A stretch of DNA of 20,484 nt from DASRSE01 sp035656655 (GCA_035656655.1 DASRSE010000079.1:1-20484); one strand, 5' to 3'; positions 1-7,497 are shown, counted from the first letter of the stretch. A program made the numbers and translations. The notes: a model not told the origin generated them from the letters alone.

Positions 1-11
1 AGATTGACAAA

Positions 12-539
12 ATGTTTGTAAATTTTACCAACGAATACGGTCGCCATCGAATTCACCTCCGGGCCAACAGGTTGCTAGCATCGCGATCTCACGCGAGACC
101 ACTTTCCCGGAAGCTCCTCCATGCAATAATTGAACCAGCGACCCGACACTCGATTGCCCTGCATTTGCATACGATCTGGACTCTGCCGCATGGCGATGCG
201 GCCTATCCATTGCGGTGGATGCGAATCAAGGAGGAATTCACGAAGCATTGGCTGGCAGGCGGCGGTTCAGAATTGGCCCAGACTGGTTCGCGGATCAAAC
301 ACCGCCAACGCGGGATATGGCACAAACGGTATTGGGAACACACGATTCGCGATGAAGCCGAACTAAAACGTTGTGTGGACTACACGCATTGGAACCCATG
401 CAAACATGGACTGGCCGCGCGGGTGCGCGATTGGCGATGGTCGACGTTTGCACGCTTTGTCCGAAACGGCGAATACACGTTCGATTGGGGCGCAGCCGAT
501 CCCGCTCCCGATTGGAACGATCCTGAATGGGGAGAATAA
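12..539 (+). CDS. REP-associated tyrosine transposase (RAYT, Y1_Tnp/HUH), N-terminus diverged
   Basis: This is a 175-residue single-strand transposase of the IS200/IS605-like Y1 superfamily, in the RAYT branch that mobilises short REP hairpins. The C-terminal two thirds is clear. An HLH (HUH-type metal site) lies at residues 51-53 in HLHTIWTLP, then RGIWHKRYWEHTIRDE (about 100-115), then the tyrosine motif VDYTHWNP with candidate nucleophile Y124, then the WSTFARFV and DWG tail typical of RAYTs. The first 50 residues do not show the usual YRR...GGTYFFTV start. The VLPD-like residues expected just before HLH also appear to be missing, so small indels or decay are likely. No in-frame stop precedes the ATG back to position 3, so the gene could begin outside the window. 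A hairpin array starts 75 bp downstream, as expected for a RAYT. Family is fairly sure; activity is doubtful. Confidence 0.72.
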   Translation: MFVNFTNEYGRHRIHLRANRLLASRSHARPLSRKLLHAIIEPATRHSIALHLHTIWTLPHGDAAYPLRWMRIKEEFTKHWLAGGGSELAQTGSRIKHRQRGIWHKRYWEHTIRDEAELKRCVDYTHWNPCKHGLAARVRDWRWSTFARFVRNGEYTFDWGAADPAPDWNDPEWGE

Positions 540-613
540 GTGGAGACTCCAAGTTCATCGCAAGCGGAGGACCAAATCCAATAGAGCGCCTTCGCTCCGA
601 TGCGCGATGCGCT
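540..613. other. Spacer between the RAYT gene and the repeat array
   Basis: No gene is seen here. The last ~30 bases (cttcgctccgatgcgc and following) resemble the short spacers that separate the array units at 842-877 and 1105-1146, so the tandem period probably begins around 581 rather than at the first hairpin. Confidence 0.5.
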
Positions 614-841
614 GTTGGGTGGGACCAATTCGCACAGCGAATGCAGGCCCACCAGCGGAACGCGTGGCCGGCAGATCCGGCCGGAGAATCGTTGCGCTAA
701 CCGGCGAGCAGGCGCATTCTCGCGCAAAACCAGCGAGCCGGCGAATCCCCGCGCCAGCCAGCGCATCGCCAAATCAACTTGCCGGCTGCCCCAAACGCTG
801 GTGGGCCCGCACACGGCTGCGCCGTGTTTGTCCCACCCTAC
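614..841. repeat. Composite repeat unit 1 (228 bp)
   Basis: The left element is the most diverged, with a GTTG head and an ACA loop (628-642). The interior holds three degenerate 28-29 nt tandem repeats at 690-717, 718-746 and 747-774, sharing cgcgc...gcgaat-type sequence, then a caacttgccggc run. The right element is at 797-841, with a perfect inner stem. Confidence 0.75.
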
Positions 842-877
842 ATTTTGCACTGGCAGCGAATCTTGCTCCGACGCGCT

Positions 878-1104
878 GTAGGGTGGGACCAATTCGCGCA
901 GCGAATGCAGGCCCACCAGCGGAAGACATGGCCAAAAAATTCGGGCGGAAAAGCCTCGCGCAAACTAGCGAGCTGGCGAATCCTCGCGCTAACTGGCGCG
1001 CCGGCGAATCCTCTCTGGAGCCGGCGCGCCGCCAAATCCACTTGCCGGCTGACCCAAACGTTGGTGGGCCCGCACACGGCTGCGCCGTGTTTGTCCCACC
1101 CTAC
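878..1104. repeat. Composite repeat unit 2 (227 bp)
   Basis: The left element (878-920) has a GTAG head and the perfect inner hairpin ATTCGC-GCA-GCGAAT. The interior tandem repeats lie at 954-981, 982-1009 and 1010-1037, each exactly 28 nt. The right element is at 1060-1104, with one outer change (gttggtggg for gctggtggg). Confidence 0.75.
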
Positions 1105-1146
1105 GTTCGCCGCGAAAGCGAATCTTGCTCCGATGCGCAACCCGCT

Positions 1147-1347
1147 GTAGGGTGGGACCAATTCGCGCAGCGAATGCAGGCCCACCAGCGGAAGGCGTGG
1201 CCCGGCAAACGAGGGCGGAAAAACCTCGCGCAAAATCAGCGAACCGGCGAATCCTCGCGCAAGCCGGCGCATCGCCAAATCCACTTGCCGGCCACCCCAA
1301 ACGCTGGTGGGCCCGCACCCGGCTGCGCCGTGTTTGTCCCACCCTAC
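1147..1347. repeat. Composite repeat unit 3 (201 bp)
   Basis: This unit has the same architecture but only two interior tandem repeats (1224-1252 and 1253-1280). That explains why it is 26-27 bp shorter than the others. The right element (1303-1347) carries one mismatch in the inner stem (ACCCGGC against GCCGTGT). The difference suggests slippage or recombination between the 28-nt repeats after the units duplicated. Confidence 0.75.
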
Positions 1348-1463
1348 GTTCGCAACATGGTCTTACTGTGACGCGGCGATACGCGGCGGCGTTGTCATTA
1401 TGCTGGGCTTCGCTGACAGCTCGCCGGGCAGCGCTCGCAACTCGTGGTTACTTCAACGGACGG
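1348..1463. other. Intergenic between repeat array and M16 gene end
   Basis: No gene or clear terminator is seen. The sequence starts with gttcgc, matching what follows unit 2, then departs from the repeat. Confidence 0.4.
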
Positions 1464-4400
1464 CTAGGGCTTGTCCGGTTCTTTTGCCAAGGGCTTGTCC
1501 GGTTCTTTTGCCAAGGGTTTGCCGTCTTCGTCGATGGCCCCGGCGGCGACGAGAATCATGTGGCTCGGATCGAGATATTTCTTGGCGACTTCAAACACGT
1601 CATCGACGGTCACCGCTTCGACCGCGCGCTCATAGTCGCGCAAATAATTCTCGCCGAGATGATACCGCTCGATCTCCAGCAGTTCGGCTGCCAGCCGGTC
1701 GCCGGTTGACGACTTGAACGGCAAATTGCCGGTTAAATACTGCTTCGCCCCTTCCACCTCGTGCGCTTCCGGCTTGGCCGTGATGAATTTATTGATCTCT
1801 TCCAGCAAGAGCGATTTGACCTTATCAAAATTCTTGGGGTCGGCGCCGATGTGACAGATAAACATGCCTGGCTGTTCGGTGGCCGAAGAATGGATGTCCG
1901 CGCCGACGGAATAGGCGAGCCCATTGCGATCGCGCAGGCGGCTCGACAGCCGGTCGGTGAAACCGGGCCCAACGCCGAGCACGTAATCCATGACGAGGAG
2001 CTTGTAATAGTCAGGGTTGTCGCGGCGGATGCCGACATGCCCCAAAAACAGATGCAGTTGGGCGGCATGCGGCAAGGAAATGATTTTTTGTTCGAACTGC
2101 GCCGGCTTTTCGACTTTCGGCAGCACCGGCAGATCGATCTGGCCCTTCTTCCAATCGGCCGTCAAGCTCTTGATTTCTTGAATCACGTCGGCCGTGTTGA
2201 AATCGCCGACGATCGCGACCGCCGTATTGTTCGGCACAAACATCCGGCGATGAAATTTAAGGCAGTCCTCGCGCGTGAGCTTTTCGACCGTTTCGGTGCG
2301 GCCAATTTGCGGCCGGCCCAGCGGGTGGTCGCCATAGATCAGCTTGCGAAATAACTCTTGGGCTTTGACCTCCGGCTGCTTCTCGTGCTCCTCGATCTCG
2401 GCGAGCATCTGGCCTTGGCTGCGCTCGAACGCATCCTGGGGAAAATCGGCATTCGCCAAACAGTCGAACAAGACCTCGAGGCCGGCGTGCCGATCTTGCG
2501 CGAGCATTTTCAGCATTCCGCTGGAGGGATCGAACGCGATCGATCCGCCGAGATCTTCGATGGTCTCGGCGACCTCTTCTCCGGTGCGCGTGGCCGATCC
2601 TTCCTCGAGCAAGTCGCCGACCAAAGCGGCGATGCCTGCCTTGTCGTCGGGTTCCACCAGCCGCGTTTTGCCGACGTACGACTGCACGGCGACAATGGGC
2701 AGCCGGTGATTTTCCAAGAGCAGCAGCGTCAAGCCATTGTCGAGGACCACGCGCTTGGCGCCTTTTAAAATCTCGGTCACATCGGCCGGCTTAGCTCCTT
2801 CGGTGGCGATTTTGCTGGCGGCCCTCCGTCCGTGAGCCGCGCGGCTGCCCAACGGCCCCCCAGCGGGCGCGGCCGGCTGGCGCGGCGCGGCGGCGCGTTT
2901 CGCGCTGGGTTTTTCCGCCGACTTCTTGTTCTCTCCGCCCGATTCGGCCGGCGGTTTGTCGGGTTGCGAATAGACCGACACCCGCTGTTTCGCGTCGAAA
3001 TACTTCTTGCTGACGCGCTGCACGTCGGCCGGGGTGACTTTGATGATGTTCGGCAAGTAATCCTTGGCGAGATTCAGATCCTTCAGCACGACGTTCTGGG
3101 CGATGTTGTCGGCCAGCTCGTGCACTCCTTCGCGAGTAAACAGTTCTTGCGCAACATACATCGTCTGCACGCGCTTGAGCTCGGAATCGGTAATTCCGTT
3201 GCGGCCGAGTTGGCGCAGCTCCTCAAGCACGATCTTTTCCACGTCCTCGATTTTCACATCCGGCAGCAAGGTGAGCTGAATCGAAAACCAGCCGGGATAG
3301 CGGCCGCCCGTGTTGATGCACGTTACGTCCGTCGCGACTTGCAACTCTTCGACCAGCTTTTTATAAAGCCGGCCGGTCTTGCCGCCGGTCAGCAGGCCTT
3401 GCACGATGTCGAGCGGATAGTAATCCGGATCATCGCGCCGCACCGTGTTAAAGCCAATCAGCAGACGCGGCGCCTCGAATTTCGACTTCATGTCCAGATG
3501 CGCGGGACGCTCCAGCTTTTCAGCCGAGAGATCTTTCCGCGCAGGCAATTCCACCTGCGGAATCGGGCCGAATAATTCTTTCACCTTAGCCAGCGCGGAA
3601 TCGGGGTCGAAGCCCCCGCATATAATCAGGCACGCGTTGTTGGGATGATACCAGCGGTCGTAGTACGCTTTGATCGTGGCGGCCGTCGCCCCGCGGACGT
3701 GTTCGGTCACGCCAATCACCGGATGGCCGTAGGGAGACTTCGCGCCGAACAGCAGGGGCAAGATCGCCTTTTGCTCCAGGTCCCACGGCTGATCTTCGTC
3801 TTGGCGCAATTCTTCGATGACCGCCCCTTTTTCTTGTTCGAACTCATGCGCGGCGTCGATACGCAGGTTTTGCATTCGATCGGCCTCGACCGCCAAGGCT
3901 TGCTCCCAGCGATCGTTCGCGAAATCGAAGTGAAAAATCGTGTGGTCCTCGGCCGTGTAGGCGTTGTTCGCCCCGCCGTTGACGAGCGTCATCCGATCGA
4001 TGTCTCCGGGCTTGAGCTTCTCCGTTCCTTTGAACATCAGGTGTTCGAGATAGTGCGAGAGACCAGTATGGTCGAGGTCTTCGTCGGCCGAGCCGACGCG
4101 ATACGCCACCATCGTGGTGACGGTCGGCGCGCCGGCAATCGGCTTGAGGTACACCCGCAAACCGTTGGATAGCGTCTCTTCACGAACGCCGCCATACAGC
4201 GACTGCGACGCCTTGTAGACGGAGTCGTCAATCGAAGGGGCCGCGGTCGCCGAGGGGTTGCTTGACGAGCCAATCGCCGGCGCGGCAGCGGTCGAATTCG
4301 CGCCCGTTCGTGCGGAATGGCTGGAGGCATCCGTCGTCTCCCCGGCGGCGGACTTTTTCGCTCCATTGGCGCCTGGGGCAGTCGCCGCCGCGGGCTTGCT

Positions 4401-4508
4401 CGGCGCGGGGGTCGCGGCGATTGGATTGCACGCCGAAACGCAAAAGAGGAGGCTTAACAGGCAGCTCAGCGCGAGCAGCGGCCGATGCGAGTCACCGTGA
4501 TTTGACAT
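1464..4508 (-). CDS. M16 family zinc metallopeptidase, two-domain lipoprotein
   Basis: The protein has 1014 residues and is an insulinase/pitrilysin-type (M16) peptidase that probably degrades peptides in the envelope. The start at 4508 (MSNHGDSHRP) gives a lipoprotein signal: a hydrophobic LLALSCLLSLLF core and lipobox VSAC with Cys27. The longer reading from 4583 would run into the gene upstream. An Ala/Ser/Pro linker follows to about residue 95. The first M16 half holds the inverted zinc motif HYLEH at 152-156, with the third ligand expected at E232/E233 in AVIEEL. A second M16 half starts near KRVVLDNGLTLLLLENHRLP. It lacks HxxEH (GIAALVGDLLEEG sits there), so it is probably the structural half, but it keeps the RLRDRNGLAYSVGA motif. 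A Lys/Ala/Pro linker joins the halves. The C-terminus ends in duplicated LAKEPDKP. Its ATG lies 4 nt after the stop of the thioredoxin/NHL gene, so the two are co-transcribed. Confidence 0.93.
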   Translation of the reverse strand: MSNHGDSHRPLLALSCLLSLLFCVSACNPIAATPAPSKPAAATAPGANGAKKSAAGETTDASSHSARTGANSTAAAPAIGSSSNPSATAAPSIDDSVYKASQSLYGGVREETLSNGLRVYLKPIAGAPTVTTMVAYRVGSADEDLDHTGLSHYLEHLMFKGTEKLKPGDIDRMTLVNGGANNAYTAEDHTIFHFDFANDRWEQALAVEADRMQNLRIDAAHEFEQEKGAVIEELRQDEDQPWDLEQKAILPLLFGAKSPYGHPVIGVTEHVRGATAATIKAYYDRWYHPNNACLIICGGFDPDSALAKVKELFGPIPQVELPARKDLSAEKLERPAHLDMKSKFEAPRLLIGFNTVRRDDPDYYPLDIVQGLLTGGKTGRLYKKLVEELQVATDVTCINTGGRYPGWFSIQLTLLPDVKIEDVEKIVLEELRQLGRNGITDSELKRVQTMYVAQELFTREGVHELADNIAQNVVLKDLNLAKDYLPNIIKVTPADVQRVSKKYFDAKQRVSVYSQPDKPPAESGGENKKSAEKPSAKRAAAPRQPAAPAGGPLGSRAAHGRRAASKIATEGAKPADVTEILKGAKRVVLDNGLTLLLLENHRLPIVAVQSYVGKTRLVEPDDKAGIAALVGDLLEEGSATRTGEEVAETIEDLGGSIAFDPSSGMLKMLAQDRHAGLEVLFDCLANADFPQDAFERSQGQMLAEIEEHEKQPEVKAQELFRKLIYGDHPLGRPQIGRTETVEKLTREDCLKFHRRMFVPNNTAVAIVGDFNTADVIQEIKSLTADWKKGQIDLPVLPKVEKPAQFEQKIISLPHAAQLHLFLGHVGIRRDNPDYYKLLVMDYVLGVGPGFTDRLSSRLRDRNGLAYSVGADIHSSATEQPGMFICHIGADPKNFDKVKSLLLEEINKFITAKPEAHEVEGAKQYLTGNLPFKSSTGDRLAAELLEIERYHLGENYLRDYERAVEAVTVDDVFEVAKKYLDPSHMILVAAGAIDEDGKPLAKEPDKPLAKEPDKP
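1467..1514 (-). repeat. 24-bp tandem duplication at 3' end of the M16 gene
   Basis: Two identical 24-bp copies (1467-1490 and 1491-1514) encode two consecutive LAKEPDKP octapeptides directly before the stop. The following codons (KPLAK) start a partial third copy. Exact identity suggests recent slippage. The charged tail probably has no folded role. Confidence 0.85.
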
Positions 4509-4512
4509 GCGT

Positions 4513-6999
4513 CTAGGGAACCTCAAAATTGAGCGGAATCGCAGCCGAGTCCGCGGTTGCAGAAAGTTTGAGCGGCACCACAAACACCACGCTGCCGATT
4601 TTGCACAGCCCTTCGGCTCCCGCCTGACAGTAGTTGTACGTCATCGAGACTTTAATCGTGTCTTCGCCGGACGATGCCGTTGTCGGCAGTGCGACCTCGA
4701 ACTGCGCCTTCGGCGGATCGACTTTGCTGGTCTTGCACAGCGCGGATCGATCCACGACTCCTTTTTCCGCGACGGCTTCCGGATAATATCGCATCGGCGC
4801 GAGCGCATTAATCTTGTATCCCGCCGGCAATTTCAGTTTGATGGCGAGATGGAGTTGGCCATCAACCGCCTTCACGGTCGTGAGCGGGACTTTCACTTCG
4901 ACGGCCCGCGGAAACGACGGCTTGTCCGTGTTGGCCGCGAGCATGACCGGCGGTTTTGGCGGACTGAGGCCCTGAATGGCAAGGGTGGAAACCTTGTTGT
5001 TCGCTGACAAATCTACGGTCCGAATCAGATGATTGTTCGTGTCGGCCACATACAGTTTGCCAGCGGCATACGACAAGCCGGCGGGTTGGTTGAAGGCGCT
5101 CGGCTCGTCGGTGGCGCCGGGTTCGCCCGCGCCGGCGATCGTTTTTGCCGTTTCCGCTTTCGGATCGATGACCTTGATTTTGTTGTTGTAGGTGTCGGCG
5201 ACATAGATCAGCCCATCGTGCGCGACCACGCCGAGACAATGTTGCAGGCGGATGTCGTCGCCCTTGCCGTCAACATCGCCAAACCGGAAAAGACGGCTGT
5301 TGAATAGCTTTGAGGTGCCGACGATCGTGCTGACTTCGCCTTTCGGATCAAAGGGGACCGAGCGAATCGAACTCCCCTCGCTGTCGGCCACGATCAGCGA
5401 CTTGCCGTCGCTAGTCAGGCCGCTCGGTTGAGCAAAGCTAGCGAATCCTTGCTCGTATGGTTCCGGGGCGAGCGGGCCATCGACAATGTCCTCGCGCCCG
5501 TTGCCTGCATACACGCCGATCTCCGACTCGTCCAGCGGCATCGTCCAAATCTGATGCGGCCCAGCCATCGCGATATACAGCGTCTGGTCGTGAATGTAGA
5601 GCGCCCACGGACTATTCAATCCGGTTTTTAACGGCGGCCCATAAAACCGTTCGGGCGCCGCCCCGCCGTTCTTGATTGCCGTGAGGTCGAGCCCGGGCCA
5701 TTCGCTCCGCGCTTGCTTGCCGGTGCCGGCAATTGTGACCACGGTTTTCTTGTCGAGATCGGCCTTGCGGAGCAGATGATTCTCCGTGTCGGCCACATAC
5801 AGCAGATTGCCATGGAGCGCCATCCCTTGCGGATGATTGAATTGAGCCGTGGCAAACTCGCCGTCCGCGTTGCCAATGCCGCCATTGCCGATCGTGTCGA
5901 GCAAGGTCCCGTCGAGTTTGGCGACAATGATCCGGTTGTGGTTGCTGTCGGCAATGAACAGCCGCCCGCTCGCTCCGTCGGCCAGAATCTTGCCGGGAAA
6001 ACGCAGCGGCGTCGGCTTGGCCGGGTTGCCCTCCGACCCGAAGTTCAAGGGCTGGCGGTTGAACGAGCCGCGCTTTTCGTAGTATTCGCTCTTGTCTTTC
6101 AGAAAGCGATCGAGATCTTGCCAATTGAACTCGGCGCTCTGGCCTGCCACCAGGTATCCCTCAGGGTCGATGACGCGCAGCGATGGCCACGCTTGCACTC
6201 CAAAATTGTCCCAGATTTTTTGATTCGCGTCGTTGACGACCGGGTGCTCGATCTCGTAACGCTGGATCGCCTCGGCGATGTGCTGCGAATCTTTTTCCGC
6301 GTCGAACTTGGCGGAGTGGACGCCGATCACGACCAGATCATTCGGATGCGCATGCTCGAGCTTCTTCAATTCCGGCAAGATGTGCATGCAATTGACGCAG
6401 CAGTACGTCCAAAAATCGAGGATGACCCACTTCCCCTTCAATTCGTGGACATCGATCGGGCGACTCGAGTTCAGCCACGCAACGCCCCCTTCCAGCGACG
6501 GCGCTTTGATCCGCGCGCGGAACGGAAAACCCTCAGGCAGCTTGTCGTCGCCATCGTCCGCCGCCGCGGCGGGAGTGACATCCGCCGCCGACTTGATACG
6601 TGGCTGCGCGGGGTCGGCCGATGCCGTGGCCGCATCCGGAGCTGGATTCGACGGAGCCGCGCTCGCCGGAGAAGCCGGCGTGGTCGCGGTAGCGGGGTCG
6701 CTCGGCGCCACGCCTTGTTTAGCGTCTACCGGCCTTGTATTCGGCCGATTATCGGCGCCAGAGAACGACCCCGCCGCCGCCGGCGAAGATGTGGCTGCCG
6801 AGGGTGACGCGGGCGAAGAAGAGGGCGCTGCGGAAGGCGGGTCGGAGGTTCGAGAAGCGAGCCGCGCGGCGGAGCCGGCGGCAATTGCAGGATCGGCCGC
6901 GTTATCGGAATGCGAACAACCAAGGCAGCTGGGCAGCGCGATGCCGACCATCAGCAGTGCCGCAAGTCTTGCGTGGATAGACCATTTCAGCCAATTCAT
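4513..6999 (-). CDS. Thioredoxin-like / NHL-repeat lipoprotein with DsbD-alpha-like C-terminal domain
   Basis: The protein has 828 residues and resembles the NHLRC2 type of protein. The ATG at 6999 is chosen over the upstream TTG because AGGAG sits 7 nt before it. The N-terminus is a lipoprotein-like signal (LMVGIALPSCLGC; Cys25 or Cys28), then an Ala/Pro/Ser linker to about residue 150. The thioredoxin-like domain (about 160-310) carries WTYCCVNC with CxxC at 201-204, preceded by an extra Cys200. Six NHL-type strands follow, seen as LFIADSNHNRI, LYVADTENHLL, LYIAMAGPHQI, LIVADSEGSSI, IYVADTYNNKI and LYVADTNNHLI, which suggests a six-bladed propeller. The last ~130 residues hold ALCKT and YNYCQAGAEGLCK, recalling the paired cysteines of DsbD N-terminal domains; that link is inference. 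The role is probably thiol redox chemistry outside the cytoplasm; the substrate is unknown. It is the first gene of an operon with the M16 peptidase. Confidence 0.9.
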   Translation of the reverse strand: MNWLKWSIHARLAALLMVGIALPSCLGCSHSDNAADPAIAAGSAARLASRTSDPPSAAPSSSPASPSAATSSPAAAGSFSGADNRPNTRPVDAKQGVAPSDPATATTPASPASAAPSNPAPDAATASADPAQPRIKSAADVTPAAAADDGDDKLPEGFPFRARIKAPSLEGGVAWLNSSRPIDVHELKGKWVILDFWTYCCVNCMHILPELKKLEHAHPNDLVVIGVHSAKFDAEKDSQHIAEAIQRYEIEHPVVNDANQKIWDNFGVQAWPSLRVIDPEGYLVAGQSAEFNWQDLDRFLKDKSEYYEKRGSFNRQPLNFGSEGNPAKPTPLRFPGKILADGASGRLFIADSNHNRIIVAKLDGTLLDTIGNGGIGNADGEFATAQFNHPQGMALHGNLLYVADTENHLLRKADLDKKTVVTIAGTGKQARSEWPGLDLTAIKNGGAAPERFYGPPLKTGLNSPWALYIHDQTLYIAMAGPHQIWTMPLDESEIGVYAGNGREDIVDGPLAPEPYEQGFASFAQPSGLTSDGKSLIVADSEGSSIRSVPFDPKGEVSTIVGTSKLFNSRLFRFGDVDGKGDDIRLQHCLGVVAHDGLIYVADTYNNKIKVIDPKAETAKTIAGAGEPGATDEPSAFNQPAGLSYAAGKLYVADTNNHLIRTVDLSANNKVSTLAIQGLSPPKPPVMLAANTDKPSFPRAVEVKVPLTTVKAVDGQLHLAIKLKLPAGYKINALAPMRYYPEAVAEKGVVDRSALCKTSKVDPPKAQFEVALPTTASSGEDTIKVSMTYNYCQAGAEGLCKIGSVVFVVPLKLSATADSAAIPLNFEVP

Positions 7000-7006
7000 A
7001 CGCCTG

Positions 7007-7011
7007 CTCCT
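7007..7011 (-). promoter_or_regulatory. Shine-Dalgarno site of the thioredoxin/NHL gene
   Basis: On the minus strand AGGAG lies 7 nt before the ATG at 6999. It decides that start over the in-frame TTG at 7017, which would fall upstream of the site. Confidence 0.75.
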
Positions 7012-7073
7012 GTCCAACCTTAGCCTGGGCGAGATTTACCGAGTCTTAACGAATTACGCCGGAACTGTCCCAT

Positions 7074-7090
7074 CCTAGCCGATGGCTAGG
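7074..7090. promoter_or_regulatory. 17-bp perfect palindrome, candidate operator or hairpin
   Basis: CCTAGCC-GAT-GGCTAGG has perfect 7-bp arms around a 3-bp centre. It lies 75 bp upstream of the thioredoxin/NHL start, where an operator would be expected. No known regulator is recognised and no T-tract supports a terminator. Confidence 0.4.
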
Positions 7091-7180
7091 GGAAGAGAAA
7101 AGCCAGGGGCCTACTTGCTCGGGTTTTAGCGGGATTATGCGAGGTGCTGGCTGTTAGGAAAAATAGGCCAAAGAAATAAC

Positions 7181-7195
7181 TTGTACCGTGTACAA
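7181..7195. promoter_or_regulatory. 15-bp perfect palindrome TTGTAC-CGT-GTACAA
   Basis: Six-base arms around a three-base centre look like the binding site of a dimeric helix-turn-helix repressor. The site sits midway between the divergent starts at 6999 and 7507. I cannot assign the regulator. Confidence 0.45.
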
Positions 7196-7411
7196 ATCTG
7201 GCTGCCGACAATAGTTCATGGCGGCGGGAGAAAAATTTCTTCTCCGCGCGGAAAAGCCTTACAATGCGGAGAGCTGCCGGCCGCTTGCCAAACTTGCCAA
7301 AAAAACGCAGAATACCGCGATTTGGCGATTGGCGTTGACTATTCGGGCGGAACAAACGTAAATTCGGACAGCGCCTGTTTTAGTCCGATTCAGTGTATTC
7401 GAATGTGAACC

Positions 7412-7428
7412 TTGGCACGGCAAGTGCT
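7412..7428 (+). promoter_or_regulatory. Sigma54-like -24/-12 promoter, overlapping an extended -10
   Basis: TTGGCACGGCAAGTGCT matches the -24 half (TTGGCACG) fully and the -12 half in four of five bases, with the invariant GG and GC 12 bp apart as required. Transcription would start near 7440, giving a leader of about 65 nt to the DUF1573 gene. The same bases also contain TGCTAAAAT (7425-7433), a good extended -10 for the housekeeping sigma factor, with only a weak -35. Sequence alone cannot decide between them. Confidence 0.45.
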
Positions 7429-7491
7429 AAAATAGCTAAGACGGCGTATTTCCATAAAGAGCGGGTCTCGACCTGCTTTGCGGACCCTCTT

Positions 7492-7497
7492 GGGAGG
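7492..7497 (+). promoter_or_regulatory. Shine-Dalgarno GGGAGG that decides the DUF1573 start
   Basis: The site directly abuts the ATG at 7498 (spacing zero, unusable). It lies 9 nt before the in-frame GTG at 7507, an ordinary distance, so GTG is the likelier start. Confidence 0.6.

Larger units (their letters stand above)
614..1347. repeat. Tandem array of three composite REP/BIME-like units
   Basis: Three near-identical units lie in tandem with a period of 264 then 269 bp. Each starts with a left hairpin element beginning GTAGGGTGGGAC (GTTG in the first) and ends with the inverted version ending GTCCCACCCTAC. Elements are at 614-656/797-841, 878-920/1060-1104 and 1147-1189/1303-1347. The outer stem (GGTGGG with CCCACC) and a GCA loop are shared. 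The inner stem differs: ATTCGC-GCA-GCGAAT on the left, and, read on the minus strand, ACACGGC-GCA-GCCGTGT on the right. A GTAG head followed by a hairpin is the known hallmark of REP elements, and inverted pairs are BIMEs. Proximity to the RAYT gene supports this. The reading frames running through the array are spurious. Confidence 0.85.

Noticed and set aside
373..1371. A 332-residue plus-strand reading frame with repeated GPIRAANAGPPAE and GGPAHGCAVFVPPY peptides
   Set aside because: It overlaps the RAYT gene and runs through the hairpin array; the peptides are translations of the repeat and other frames are equally open.
7086..7355. 89-residue minus-strand frame in the divergent intergenic region
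   Set aside because: No recognisable domain, and it spans the palindromes expected of a regulatory region.
7335..7363. TTGACT with a 17-bp spacer and GTAAAT as a sigma70 promoter for the DUF1573 gene
   Set aside because: The -10 matches only three of six bases and would leave a leader of about 130 nt; the element at 7412-7433 fits better.
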